Below, one piece after another: positions 21,734-31,375 of a stretch of 64,000 bases of DNA (positions are counted from its first letter, which is position 1; each line of letters opens with the position of its first letter). The notes under the pieces are model-generated. The model ran no database searches. It had not been told where the DNA came from and saw only the letters and a program-made list of their open reading frames with translations. A program made the translations under genes and the position numbers. This stretch comes from Pseudogymnoascus destructans (taxonomy: Eukaryota; Ascomycota; Leotiomycetes; Thelebolales; Thelebolaceae): contig NW_020167532.1 of NCBI RefSeq assembly GCF_001641265.1, forward strand, positions 1,054,001-1,118,000, read 5' to 3'.

Positions 21734-23275
21734 TCATTTTCCTTGCTCCTGGTAGCCATCTGCACACCGTACGTAGACCTCCTCGTCAATAGGGCTGTTT
21801 GTGAATGCGTTTATAGCATCTAATTGTTGTGTATCCAAATCAAAGTAGGCTGTGATTGCCATTAAGGCTCGGAAGGTTTTCGAAGCAAGCGTAGCTGCGT
21901 ACGTCTCATCATGGATAGAATAGCATTGTAGGTCGCCTCTTACAACAAGTCTAGCCTTATATTTAAGAAGGTAGCCATTGTCATTGAATTTGTATGTGAA
22001 AACCCACATAAGGGGTATCACAAAGTTCCGTACGGAGCTGTCGTTGACAGATGTGAACGTTCCTTGCTTTCGAAGGTCTCCTATTTCCTTTGCAGCTGCA
22101 GCTTGGAATCCTATTCGATGTGGATGAGTTTGGAGTTGATTCCAGAACTTTGGAGCAGCTGGTAGGTCCGTACGGTGTATGCTCTGTCGATTGAACTCCG
22201 TTCCTACTAGGAAAGCTTGGTGTAAGCTTAGCTTTGCTTCTGGTATCGCTATTGTAGCTAGGTAGATGTCGTGTCTTCGTACGGTGTCCTCAGGGCGTTC
22301 CAGTGTCATTTCAGGCGTTTGAAGTTGTTCCTGTAGCTCTGTAGCTCCGTGGTCCTTCTGAGTAGGCGGCTCTTCTTGAGGAGAGGAGGTGTTTGTTGCC
22401 TCTGATTTGTACGGAATTGTTGTCCCGTTCTGAGGCTGTTGTTCCCCCTCAAACTCCTCATCTTCTTGATCTTGAATATCTGGTATTTCAATGACCTGAA
22501 CTGTCTTTTCGAGCTCTGTTTGGACAAGCTGAGCCTCGTACGAAGGGTCATAAGCCTTTGTCTCATCAAAGGTAATGTCTCTTGTAACTATAACCCTTTT
22601 AAGTTGCGGAACCCAAATGCGGAATATGTTTGTAGAGTTATAGCCAACTAGGTAGCCTATTTGGGCGTTCCTCTGTATCCTCTCAAGCTTTGGCTTGTTT
22701 AGAATAAGGGCATAGGCTCTACAGCCATAAGCACGAATATGAGAGAGTAATGGCTTAAGTAGCTCTGGCTTTTGGCTCTCTGTAGGTAAGGACTGGAGTA
22801 GAAGTCCGTACGGGGTCTCATCGTTTATGACTGACGATGGTGAGCGGTTTATGAGGTACCCTGCTGTTTTGAAAATCTCAGGCCACATTCCTTCTGGTAA
22901 GTTGGCTGATTCTTTAAGTGCGCGTGATCGTGTGATTATCGTACGGCCTGACCTCTCTATTCCTCCGTTCGGCTCTGCTGTATAGGGTGGAGAGATGTGG
23001 ATTTCATATCCTTCATCCTTAATCCAACCCTCCCATTCATTTCCAAGTGAGGCTTCACCATCTAGGTGGAATATACGGATTTGGAACCCCCATCTTCTCC
23101 GTACGTAGCTCACAAAGTCCTTAATCATCTGTAGGAGCGTTCCTTGTGTTTTATCCTTTATAGTATAGACGTGGTTCATGCGGCAATTATCACATAGGAA
23201 GTGTAAGGCTTGTGTGCTGCCATCGTATGCCTCTGGCATTTGGATTAGGTCAAGGTGGACCTTCTCATATGGCAC
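21734..23275 (-). pseudogene. Copia integrase and N-terminal reverse transcriptase
   Basis: A 513-codon frame. The integrase core contains HLDLIQMPEAYDG, IFHLDGEASLGNEWEGW and PYTAEPNGGIERSGRTI, giving the D-D-E type residues, and then AYGCRAYAL. A low-complexity linker follows, and the RT start has FTYKFNDNGYLLKYKARLVVRG and LDAINAFTNSPIDEEVYV. It ends at a stop at 21734 just before the RT active site. The integrase would have cut the target to leave the 5-bp duplication seen here. Confidence 0.92.
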
Positions 23276-23326
23276 TTTTGAGCGTGGTGTAGATCTTCTA
23301 GAAATCTGCCTTGTAGCATGCGTAAG

Positions 23327-24071
23327 TCAGCATACTTCGCACTGAGTATCGTACGAGTCTAGGTCTGTGACGATAACTCCAGCGGTCTTCTCTTGGAGTT
23401 TTCTAATGGCGTTTTGGTTTAGGTGTCCCATGCGGTTATGCCATTCCTTTGCAGTGCCTTTTAGGTCCTTACGAGGTCCGTACGAAGATAGGACAACGTT
23501 GTCCTGTTGATCCTGAGTGCTATAAACAGCTCGGGTAGGCATTTTTGATGTATTCAAGAACCCATTGTCCATGAAGCATTGGAGTGTTGCAGAACGGTTG
23601 ATCTCCATACGTAAGTCCTTGTGCGGCGGTATTCCAATGAACTCCCTTTTGGATGAATCGTCTAAGAGAAGCGACTGAAGTGTGGAAGGATGAAACGAGA
23701 GCTGTATCTGTAAGGGTGATAGTCCGTAGAGACTTCTTATCCTCCCCGTTTTGGACTGTAATATCTACAGACCCAAACGCTTCAATCTTCACCCTTTGGT
23801 CTCCAGCTAAGAGGTAGCTATTATCTTGACATTCTTGGATATTGTAGAACCTCGTACGGTCGTTGCAGACGTGAATTGTAGCTCCAGAGTCGAGAATTAT
23901 GCTTTTAGAGAGCTCATAGGCTGAGGTTTTCGGCTTTAGTCCTTGGGAGACTTGGAAGACTGTAGTGAAAGACATAGGTGGATCTGTATTCGTACTTGTA
24001 CTCCATTCGGTTGTTGAAATTGTTCTGTTCTTCTGCCTTTTGGATAACGTACTGGAATCCTGGTTTGTCAC
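23327..24071 (-). pseudogene. Copia protease and GAG-pre-integrase domain
   Basis: Two overlapping frames. Positions 24071-23520 hold the aspartic protease with SIILDSGATIHVCND and a following beta-rich segment ending NTPMLHGQW. Positions 23608-23327 hold EWHNRMGHLNQNAIRKL and a terminal TQCEVC, i.e. the HHCC zinc-binding motif in front of the integrase. A frameshift joins them. Confidence 0.88.
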
Positions 24072-24912
24072 TTATATAGGAAGGTATAGATAGCGTCGTG
24101 AGGGTCGATAACCTCTGTTGCCTGTAGCGTATGGCCTTGAGTGTATAGATTCTCCCAGTTTAGGAGCCAGTCTTCAAGGTCCTTGCCTCTTTGCATTTTC
24201 GCAGCCTTTTGCCATTCTAGTCTCCATTCTCCGATTCTAGCTCTTTGAGTAGGTGCGAACCGGTCTCGTAGCTTTCTAAGCATATCGTACGAGTATCGCA
24301 ATTGTAGGTATAGGGTAGGAAGTCGCGTTTGATGGTTTCTTGGATCTTAGAGCGAAGCCCCTGAATTGCTTCCTCCTGCTTTTCCCACACCTTGCGCTCA
24401 TATTGGAAATCAGCTTGTAGGTTTCGAAGCTGTTCCTTCTGATCTTCTGTAAGAGATGCGTACGTAATTGACGTTAATTGCTGTTGGCCTTCTACTGAAG
24501 GTTGGATGGTCTGGCTACCTGAAGCTCTTGTTGACACTCCAGGTCTTGTTTGAGCAGTAACACCACCACCAGCTTGCATGGCACTCCGTACGAACTCAGG
24601 AATAGGTCGAACGGGCTGTAGGAGTGTAGGAGGGTCCTCGATTGATGGATCGATATACCCCCATACTCCTGCCTTCATTGAAGCAGTTTTGATAGTCTCT
24701 ATCCACTCGTCCCAGTCTCTAGGGCTTGTGAGGACCACCCCCGCCTTCTGTAGGGTCACCATAATGATGGTTTTTTCGACTCCTAGGAGGGGTATTAGGT
24801 CCGTACGGGTTTCTATAGGCTTCAAAATGCGTCTTGGAGTTGCTCCGGGCTCATAACTGTTGAGTAATCTGCGTGTTGTTCTGAAATTGCGGGGAAGTGG
24901 TGCTGAGATCAT
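24068..24912 (-). pseudogene. Copia gag, frameshifted and lacking the zinc knuckle
   Basis: The first frame (24912-24217) contains TLQKAGVVLTSPRDWDEWIE and AGVWGYIDPS, typical of the Copia gag start. The second frame (24301-24068) continues with LRKLRDRFAPTQRARIGEW and ENLYTQGHTLQATEV. It then stops and passes directly into protease sequence. The CCHC zinc knuckle expected between them is absent, so an internal deletion is likely. Confidence 0.85.
24842..24857 (-). other. primer-binding site resembling the initiator tRNA-Met anticodon region
   Basis: Directly next to the 5' LTR, the element reads GTTATGAGCCCGGAGC on its sense strand. Its complement GCTCCGGGCTCATAAC resembles the anticodon stem-loop of fungal initiator tRNA-Met (GGGCTCATAAC, with anticodon CAT). 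Drosophila copia and yeast Ty5 are known to prime from an internal tRNA-iMet fragment in this way. The match is from memory of the tRNA and should be aligned to the host gene. Confidence 0.7.
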
Positions 24913-24928
24913 GTGACATATTACAACA
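24858..24928 (-). repeat. Copia 5' LTR (71 bp)
   Basis: Same termini as the left LTR, followed directly by the AAACT target duplication. Seventy-one bases is unusually short for an LTR that must hold a promoter. The start of the gag frame (ATG at 24912 on the minus strand) even lies inside it, although a downstream start is more likely. Confidence 0.88.
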
Positions 24929-25559
24929 AAACTGTATACGATAGTGTCACGTGGCGTAGGGAGCTGGGGCGGGACATCACGTCAAGACTGGAGCCTAAAT
25001 GAACAAAAGTGGACCCTTGATAAATAGCACTAACAGATGACTATCATTGCTTTTAAAGACTAGTGCATATCTGTACCAAAATCGCCCTAGGTTTATGCCC
25101 GCCCAGCCTTTACTTTTTAAGCCCTTTTTAAAATGTCGCCGCCCTTCTAGCCCTCCGTTCTATTCCTCCTGATCTTGCGTCCCAAATCCAATTTCGAAGT
25201 GCAATGAGGAACAATCCTTTATAACGATATGTTGACAACAATTTGCCCAGAAAATGTTCTTCAGCAAGTGTGCAAGCAAGCAGTTTCGCTGAGCAATTCT
25301 TGACAGTGCTCATGTTCTTTCATCCACGGAACCGAAAAAGGTCAACTCATGGGAGGCGAGGCACGTGATATAACTGAGTTGCCAAGACCCATACTAGGTA
25401 CTCAGCAAGTGAGTAATCCATCCTCATTCAACAATACTCGAGATCACATCTCATCACGGATCAGCACTCACAAAGTCCACATCAGCAGTACCCACCTTCC
25501 GAGCATCAAGTCCTTCACATCACAATTAATACAAAATCCCACACTAGCACCCTCCCACA
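24929..25559. other. right flank of the Copia element, no gene recognised
   Basis: It opens with the target-site copy AAACT and is the original neighbour of position 19163. If the element were removed, this sequence would lie directly upstream of the kinase-like gene and would include its former promoter. No coding sequence was recognised. Confidence 0.5.
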
Positions 25560-25990
25560 CGCGCAACCCGAAAAAGGGGTTAAGGCAAGGCAGTGAGAGA
25601 GAGAAATACCAATCTTATTAATCACACGCATCGCATTCGAGCCCATGACGATCATATACCCCGCCTCCCTCTTACTTTCAGACTGCTCCAGGACCAGCGC
25701 ACGCATTAGCGCCGACTCCACCGCTGCCACCGCGCGGAGATCGGGAAAGGGGCCGTGGGCGAGGGGGCTGAACGCACCGTGACATCGTGGCCGGTCTGTG
25801 ATAGTGTGATGGCGGCGGAGAGACCCGCTAAGCCGGCGCCGATGATGAGGATGTTGAGGGGATGCCGGTGTTGGGGATGGTGCTGTGGAGGGGGGAGGGA
25901 TACATCGGTCGCGACAATGATATCTGATTCTCGCCAGCTTTGGTTCGCGATTAATAACCCTTGGCTCATCATTAATATTCTTTTATTCAT
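25560..25990 (-). pseudogene. N-terminal fragment of an FAD-dependent monooxygenase
   Basis: On the minus strand 25990-25706 gives LNILIIGAGLAGLSAAITL, the GxGxxG FAD-binding start of salicylate-hydroxylase-like enzymes. In another frame, 25730-25600 continues with EQSESKREAGYMIVMGSNAM. An intron between them is possible but no clean acceptor restores the usual residues. Nothing after about residue 70 of a normal ~420-residue enzyme is present. It is a truncated relic. Confidence 0.72.
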
Positions 25991-26086
25991 GATTAATACT
26001 GTAATTCTAAATGATGCAAGATAGGGTATATAACAAGAAATAAAACTTGCGCCAAAGAACCAAAACAGACTGCCACCCAGGGGTAT

Positions 26087-27415
26087 CTATACAAAAAGCG
26101 TCCCACCTCCTCCCTGCCTCACCTTTCTCTCCCCCATCTCTCCACCACTCTCAGTTCCGCTGCGAGTCCCACTCTCTGGGGACCTATTCGTCGATACGGA
26201 ATCAAGCACGCATTTTGAACTATCTGCGTCACTCAGCTCCCGATCTGTGACCCGCACTTTCTTAGTAATCCAATACCCACTGTTCGCCGGCACTGCCGGT
26301 GGTTTCCCGTTGAAAACCTCGCCTTCTTCCAGTTCCAGGCCTCCGGTCATAGACGAGGGAAATCTTGTGCCCTGGCTCGTAGTAGGTAAGGTGTTCAGAC
26401 GGAGAGCATCCTTCATGGCACGGATTGCTGGTCTGATAGCTGGCGCGGTCGCACAGAAGAGGCCGATGTTGATTTCGATTGATGACCAGGTTGTGAAGTC
26501 ATATGAGTCCCCTGGTGAGCATTAATATTGGCGGACCATGGAATGGAAGTAGAGAAAACGTACATGGAAGATCCGTGCTTGTTCTCAATGTACTGATACG
26601 GATAAGCCGAACTACGGATGAGATGACGACTAGGGAGCTGAGAGATGTAATCGCAATAAGCCCGGCTTTCTGCAACCTTGGAAGCTTAAGAGGCACTATG
26701 TTTCAGCGTGAGTTGGGCAATCCAGTATATTCCAGAGGAGAAGAAAGACCTACGGACGCGTGGTACGGCAAAGAGGACCATCAGGACATCGAGGAAGATG
26801 TTAAAGCCTGCGGACATATATACTTGGAGGGTGAGATTTACGCACGTCTGCGGAAACTTGAAGGGGTTCCAAGAATCGTAGAAAGGAGTGCACTCGAAGA
26901 TTAACAAGAGGAGACAGGGAATTGTGTAGAGCACAACAAAGCTGATCATCCCATATACCATGGATTGACTCCTGGCGTTTGTGAATATTCGGAGGTATAG
27001 GGTAAGGATCGCAATTTTGGTCGTGGCAAGAATGCATTGATATAGCAAGCGCGTGGCATAGCTTATCACGAGAACACGAACGGCATTTTGCGGGACTTGA
27101 ACGGAGAGGTGGCGCCCGATGCCGTAGAATGTTATACTGCAGTTGAGAAGTGTGTGGGCCAAAGATCCAATCTGTTGCGGAGAAATCAGTACGACTCGTG
27201 GCAAACCATAGGGCAGAGACACGAACCCATGATATAAAGACCCAAATGTCATCTTGTGCCCACGACCCTTTTAAGATCTGACGCGACCAAAAGCGCGCAA
27301 CGACGAAAATTGTTGCTACCAAGAAGGGTGTGATGTTTCCAGCAAATATTAAGATGCCGAGCTGTGGTTGCGGATCTATCGCGGCATGGGGAATAAATAC
27401 GCGCGCACCGACACC
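26087..27415 (-). CDS. SAT4/fungal rhodopsin-domain integral membrane protein
   Basis: Exons on the minus strand: about 27415-27227 (NITPFLVATIFVVARFWSRQ, QDDIWVFISW); 27171 to ~26750 (ATKIAILTLYLRIF, LLLLIFECTPFYDSW, AGFNIFLDVLMVLFAVPRV); ~26696-26570 (AGLIAITSLSSLVVISSVVR); and ~26518-26087, which has SIEINIGLFCATAPAIRPAI and a hydrophilic tail ending GGGTLFV. Introns are GT-AG and keep frame. The pattern of seven hydrophobic helices and the W..IEIN.GL.CA.APA.RP signature fits the fungal rhodopsin-domain (SAT4) family, plasma-membrane proteins of unknown function. The first exon is unsure: an ATG at 27550 with a GTAAGT donor exists, but the phase does not join cleanly. Either the start is elsewhere or the 5' end is damaged. 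Confidence 0.75.
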
Positions 27416-27550
27416 GGATCAAGCTGGATGGCCAAAGGTAAGGGAGTTTCAGATGCCTTGAGACATCATGAGGCGGGATCCCGTAAAGAGAATTGGGGAC
27501 GCGTTGGTGATGGCTGTATGGCACACTTACTAATAATAACATTGATCCAT

Positions 27551-28340
27551 CGTTATTGGCCCTAAGCTACGCGCCACAGAGTGTCATTGCAGCTCTAGCG
27601 TATGTGCGCACACAACTTTGTTATAGTGGTGGACTGGTTCAGCTTTGGCATTTGCATTTGCTCGAAAAAGCCTCGAGGTTGTTAACTTGGACCAAGTTCT
27701 CACAGTGCACAACTGCCGACACTCACACCGTATATATGCACTATCGGAGAATTATCGGAGAATAGATAGTAAACAGCACTCAATATATATATAAACGCCC
27801 TTCAGAGTTTTGAGACGACGCCTATTATGCCCATCATACCCATGATTCATGAGCTGCATTGTGATGAACCAGTTTGTTCACAATCAAGGATCATGACAAG
27901 ACCTCAACCCCTGTGTGGATCTGTGCCTAATGCAAGCACGGTCTACTACCTGAGCACCCTAGTCCCGATTTAGGCACTAATTTCACGTGATATATACACC
28001 AGTCAAGCCTGCCTCCCCAAAGCGCCCAGTCCCTGACCTTGGGTCGGTATACAGCTTTGAAACCTTGTCGAGCAACAGATTTGACACGCCAGGAAGCCTC
28101 TTATCTCGTGGTTTTGAGAGTGCTATCTAGAGCAATAGCCCCGGGATTTACTGCCGCCCTTAAGCTCATCCGTATACGCTAGGGGCCAGGGGAAATCACG
28201 TTCAATATATCGATCTAATGAGTCCGCCTTCGTAGGTTTTCTCCTCGTCCCACCTCAACCACCCCACCCAGCACGGATCCTCTGTCCAAACCAAGTCGTC
28301 CTCAAAGTAACAAAACCTCGAATCCTCCAGAACCAGAACA
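27551..28340. other. intergenic between divergent genes
   Basis: No coding sequence recognised. It should hold the promoters of the SAT4-like gene (minus) and of the small membrane protein (plus). AT-rich around 27780-27800. Confidence 0.45.
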
Positions 28341-28969
28341 ATGACGAACCAAATCCTCCGTGCCGCCGGCCTCTTCCAAGCCCTCCTCACCACCCCCATC
28401 GCCCTCACCCTCGGCTTCCTCGCCTTCGTCCAGCTATGGGATAACTACGAAACCATATACCGCTTCCTGTAAGCTCCTCCCCCGCTCCCGAGCCACCCCC
28501 CTCTCTTATATTGCCAGCCCGCGCTAACTCCCCAAAGCACGTACACCGTCAACGGTCTCCTCGCAACTATAATCCTCTTTATCCTCCTCATCCAGAACCG
28601 CATGCCAAGCCTGTCCGCCAACATATCGTTCATCCTGGAGGTTGCAAAGTCGCTGCTGGCGACGTTGATGTGGCTGTGGCTTGTGCTGGATAGTGCGTAT
28701 GCGGAACATGGGAACAAGTACAGAGAGCCATCGAACGATAGGTTTCTCCGCGTTATGAGGGCGTTTATTGCTGGGTTTGCTTTGTTGTAAGTTTATCTTC
28801 CCCACAATCACAGAGGCAAAATACTGATGGAATACTCAGGGTCATGTTTTATCCGACTGCGATTTACGCTACATATGTGGCTCGCGAGGGGAGGAAGAAC
28901 GGCCTGGCCAAGCGGGATGCTGTAGTGGAGGAAGGCGAGCGGACCCCGCTCTTGTCACAGGAAGCCTAG
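28341..28969 (+). CDS. small multi-pass membrane protein, 168 aa, function unknown
   Basis: Exons 28341-28468, 28538-28786 and 28840-28969 join in frame. The introns have GTAAGC and GTAAGT donors, and the first has a GCTAAC branch. Four hydrophobic segments are visible: TTPIALTLGFLAFVQLW, VNGLLATIILFILLI, ANISFILEVAKSLLATLMWL and FLRVMRAFIAGFALLVMFYP. The C-terminal ~35 residues are charged and end with LLSQEA. Clean splicing, and the absence of stops in a sequence otherwise full of relics, support a real gene. I do not recognise the family; no role can be given. Confidence 0.72.
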
Positions 28970-29739
28970 AGGATGGCCATAAGAGACTTATGATCTTGAT
29001 TTTGGCGGGCGAACCGTTGGAGATCTTTCAGGTATACAGCTCGCTAGGCAAGAATTCATTTCTACTGTGCAGAAGGCTACGTATGAATCCTACTTCAAGT
29101 TACGATATATGACTTTGTATATAGAATAGTCGTTAAGATAACTAATAATTTTTAATATCGGGAAAATCAGAGCACGATGGCACGGGTGCGTTTCTACACT
29201 AGCTTCCCTATGTCTATCTATTACAATATACTTCTCCCTTGCGTTTTGAGTAAAGAAATCTAGCACCTGCGCAACTATCCAGTTCTTCGTGACAAGACGC
29301 TGGAAAAGTAGCTCCATACTCGGATATATCCCTGAGAATTGAGCACCCTATAATATACCTGAACAGCCGGTTGCAGACCCGGGGGGGGGTAAATAATCGT
29401 GTACTCAGTAAATGGGGCAAGGCGTGACCTAGAAAGCGCTTCATGCGTACTTGTTCTCACATTAGCAATTAAATACGCAATCTAAGTGCTCAGCCTCACA
29501 TTCATCACTGGAGTGACCCTTCCCTTCTTTCTCCCTCCACGTTTTGTTTTGGCCCTCGCCACTCTCACACCCCCCCATCTCAACCACGCCCACTTTTCTC
29601 ACCTCCCCTTTCTTACCGCCCACCCCCTTCTCGCCACCGCTCCCTTTTCTCACCACCCCTATCCTTTTCAACCTCCCATTTTCCACCTCCTTCTCCGTCC
29701 CCTTCTCTGTTCCCTTTGCCGCCTCCTTCTCCGCTGAGA
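28970..29739. other. intergenic, pyrimidine-rich, no gene recognised
   Basis: Positions 29510-29730 are a long CT-rich stretch on the plus strand that produces open frames on both strands only because of low complexity. No recognisable coding sequence. Confidence 0.45.
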
Positions 29740-30065
29740 TGGAGGCCCCAGAGACAATATCCCCGGTGGGAATAAACTTCAGCTCGCTGATGATAGCTTG
29801 GTGTCTCCTCTTATTCTCTCCTTTATCTGCTTATACTTCCTCAGTGCCGCAATGGCGGCGTTGATGTGCAACTCAACATAGTTAACTGTGGTGTACAGCT
29901 TAAGTGTAGATGGGCGCAACTGGCTCCAGAGGCATGTCCCCCGGTTGGGATGAACTCCAGATCGGCGGTGGTCACCTTGAACTTTCTCCCATTGATCGCC
30001 TTCTCCTCTCTCAGTGCCGTGATGGCAGTGTTTATCATAAAACAACATAATTAGCTGTGGTGTAC
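29740..30065. repeat. two diverged direct repeats of ~187 bp
   Basis: A unit ending in AACTGTGGTGTACA (near 29885) recurs ending in AGCTGTGGTGTACA (near 30065). Both include a segment starting CTCAGTGCCG. On the minus strand the two units encode related peptides, NTAITALREEKAINGRKF with LEFIPTGGHASGA, and NAAIAALRKYKQIKERIRG with LKFIPTGDIVSGAS. This suggests a decayed coding repeat. The protein family is not recognised. Confidence 0.6.
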
Positions 30066-30213
30066 ACCATAATAGTAGGTGGGAGCAGGAAGAAGAGGAT
30101 GATAATATTGTCGCCGAGGGCGTGGATGCCCACACGCGGGAAGAAAACCCGGCGCGAGGAGGGAATTCCTGACCCACAAGAGCATACCCTACGGAAATAT
30201 GACATGTCACTAA

Positions 30214-30341
30214 ACTCGATCATACTGTGCTATTATGGTTACGCGATTTCTCACCACCCCCTCCTTTTCTCACGACTCATACTCGATCATACTTTGCTAT
30301 TATGGTTACGCGATTTCTCACCACCCCCTCCTTTTCTCACC
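30214..30341. repeat. 67-bp tandem duplication
   Basis: A unit starting ACTCGATCATACT begins at 30214 and again at 30281. The copies differ by about one base over the shared ~60 bp. It is a recent local duplication without coding content. Confidence 0.85.
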
Positions 30342-30559
30342 ACCCCTTATATTCAATGCCATCTGTCCAGAATTTGTCATTCCCCGTATCTGCTTACCGA
30401 TCTCTCATTAATACGTAGCATAGCTGGACGGCTACGCCGATGGTTGAGCGCTCCCGGGAGCAATTTCCAGACGAGGTAAAGGCATCGGTTTCCATGGTGC
30501 CGATGCCGCGGATGATGAGTGTTCTGGATGAGCTTACGTTTCTGGAGAGACTGATGACG

Positions 30560-31288
30560 GCTTACAATGTGTCAATCTAAGGGTATAGCAAAGTGGTGGC
30601 AGTGGGGTGATGGATGGTTGGAGATACCATGTTGGGAAGCAGTATAAGCGGGGCTTATGCTGCCGCCAACAAGACCAGCCTCTTGAGGAGATATTGATGT
30701 TGAGCCTCTTTCCTCTCTTGGTCCGCGGTCTCTTTGGGGGTTGGCTAGATTCTACCTTCACTGTATAGGCGACTTTCTGAGACGGAGGTCAAGATGGAGA
30801 TTATCACTCACTCCTGTGTCAACATCTGTCTTATCTCCTCCCGCTGACAAAACCACAACCCATCAAGATTAACACCTAACACCTTCCTCCACTCCTCCGT
30901 CTTACAATCATGGGCTAGACCACTATGGCTGATACCAGCGATATTGACAGCTACATCAATGCGCCCAAACTCCGTAGCTGTTTGGGCGATAGCGGCTTGG
31001 ACTTCCCCTACGTTTGTGATGTCAAGAGAGTGCTCTAGGATCTGGATTAAAGGATGTGCTTTTTTTTATGAGCTTGGTGGTGGCTGCTAAGGAGGAAGAG
31101 TCGTGGTCCGCTAGGGAGAGGCGCGTGACACCGTATTTGGCAAATGTGAGGGCGGTGGCACGGCCAATGCCTGAGCCGGCGCCGGTTAAGAAGGCAGAGC
31201 CTTTGGGATGGGAGGTCACGGTGGTGGAAGTTGATGACTGATTAAACTGAACGGTACAGCGGGCAAGATGAGATGCAAACGGGGTCAA
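30560..31288 (-). pseudogene. short-chain dehydrogenase/reductase (SDR), broken
   Basis: The minus strand from 31288 gives GSAFLTGAGSGIGRATALTF (the TGxxxGIG NAD(P)-binding motif) and LSLADHDSSSLAATTKLI. A 1-nt slip in a run of A near 31060 changes frame. Then follow LDITNVGEVQAAIAQTATEF, GRIDVAVNIAGISHSG, and VLGVNLDGLWFCQREEI before a GTGAGT donor. After the intron the frame is disturbed again, and EAGLVGGSISPAYTASQHG shows the active-site Tyr but Gln in place of the catalytic Lys. SDRs oxidise or reduce alcohols and ketones; this one is most likely dead. Confidence 0.78.
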
Positions 31289-31375
31289 GAAATAGTCTTT
31301 TTATTGTGATTTGGAACACGTTATTCTGGATACTGGGAAATAGGAGCAGATTTACAACGTGCCAGTGATATATAA

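Larger units (their letters stand above)
19408..24807. repeat. dispersed array of 27 CGTACG palindromes
   Basis: Exact copies start at 19408, 19565, 19824, 19985, 20152, 20314, 20453, 20700, 21060, 21220, 21521, 21768, 21898, 22029, 22169, 22278, 22537, 22807, 22940, 23100, 23350, 23479, 23853, 24286, 24459, 24587 and 24802. Most gaps are 109-175 bp; larger gaps are near two or three times that. Several large gaps contain a one-transition variant (20572, 20822, 21378, 21639, 22408, 23224, 23606), and another lies left of the array at 19312. The copies fall in different codon frames, in an intron and in non-coding DNA, so they do not encode a repeated peptide. Only two exact copies were found elsewhere in the window (3957 and 55817). 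Confidence 0.93.
19164..24928 (-). mobile_element. Ty1/Copia retrotransposon with short LTRs, cargo gene and CGTACG array (5,765 bp)
   Basis: The target duplication AAACT lies at 19159-19163 and 24929-24933. LTRs are 19164-19255 (3' LTR) and 24858-24928 (5' LTR), both TGTTGAGTAAT..ATTACAACA. On the minus strand the order is LTR, tRNA-like primer site, gag, protease (DSGATIHVCND), GAG-pre-integrase, integrase, reverse transcriptase (YVDD at 21575-21586) and RNase H. A long 3' segment follows, then a polypurine tract and the LTR. Protease-integrase-RT-RNase H is the Copia order. Several frameshifts and stops kill the polyprotein, and the zinc-knuckle end of gag appears deleted. The 3' segment carries an antisense spliced gene at 19423-19980. 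The whole body is dotted with CGTACG palindromes. Confidence 0.95.

Noticed and set aside
29462..29864. Overlapping Pro/Leu/Ser-rich and Gly/Lys-rich open frames
   Set aside because: They come from pyrimidine-rich low-complexity DNA, and no start, splice or domain evidence supports a gene.
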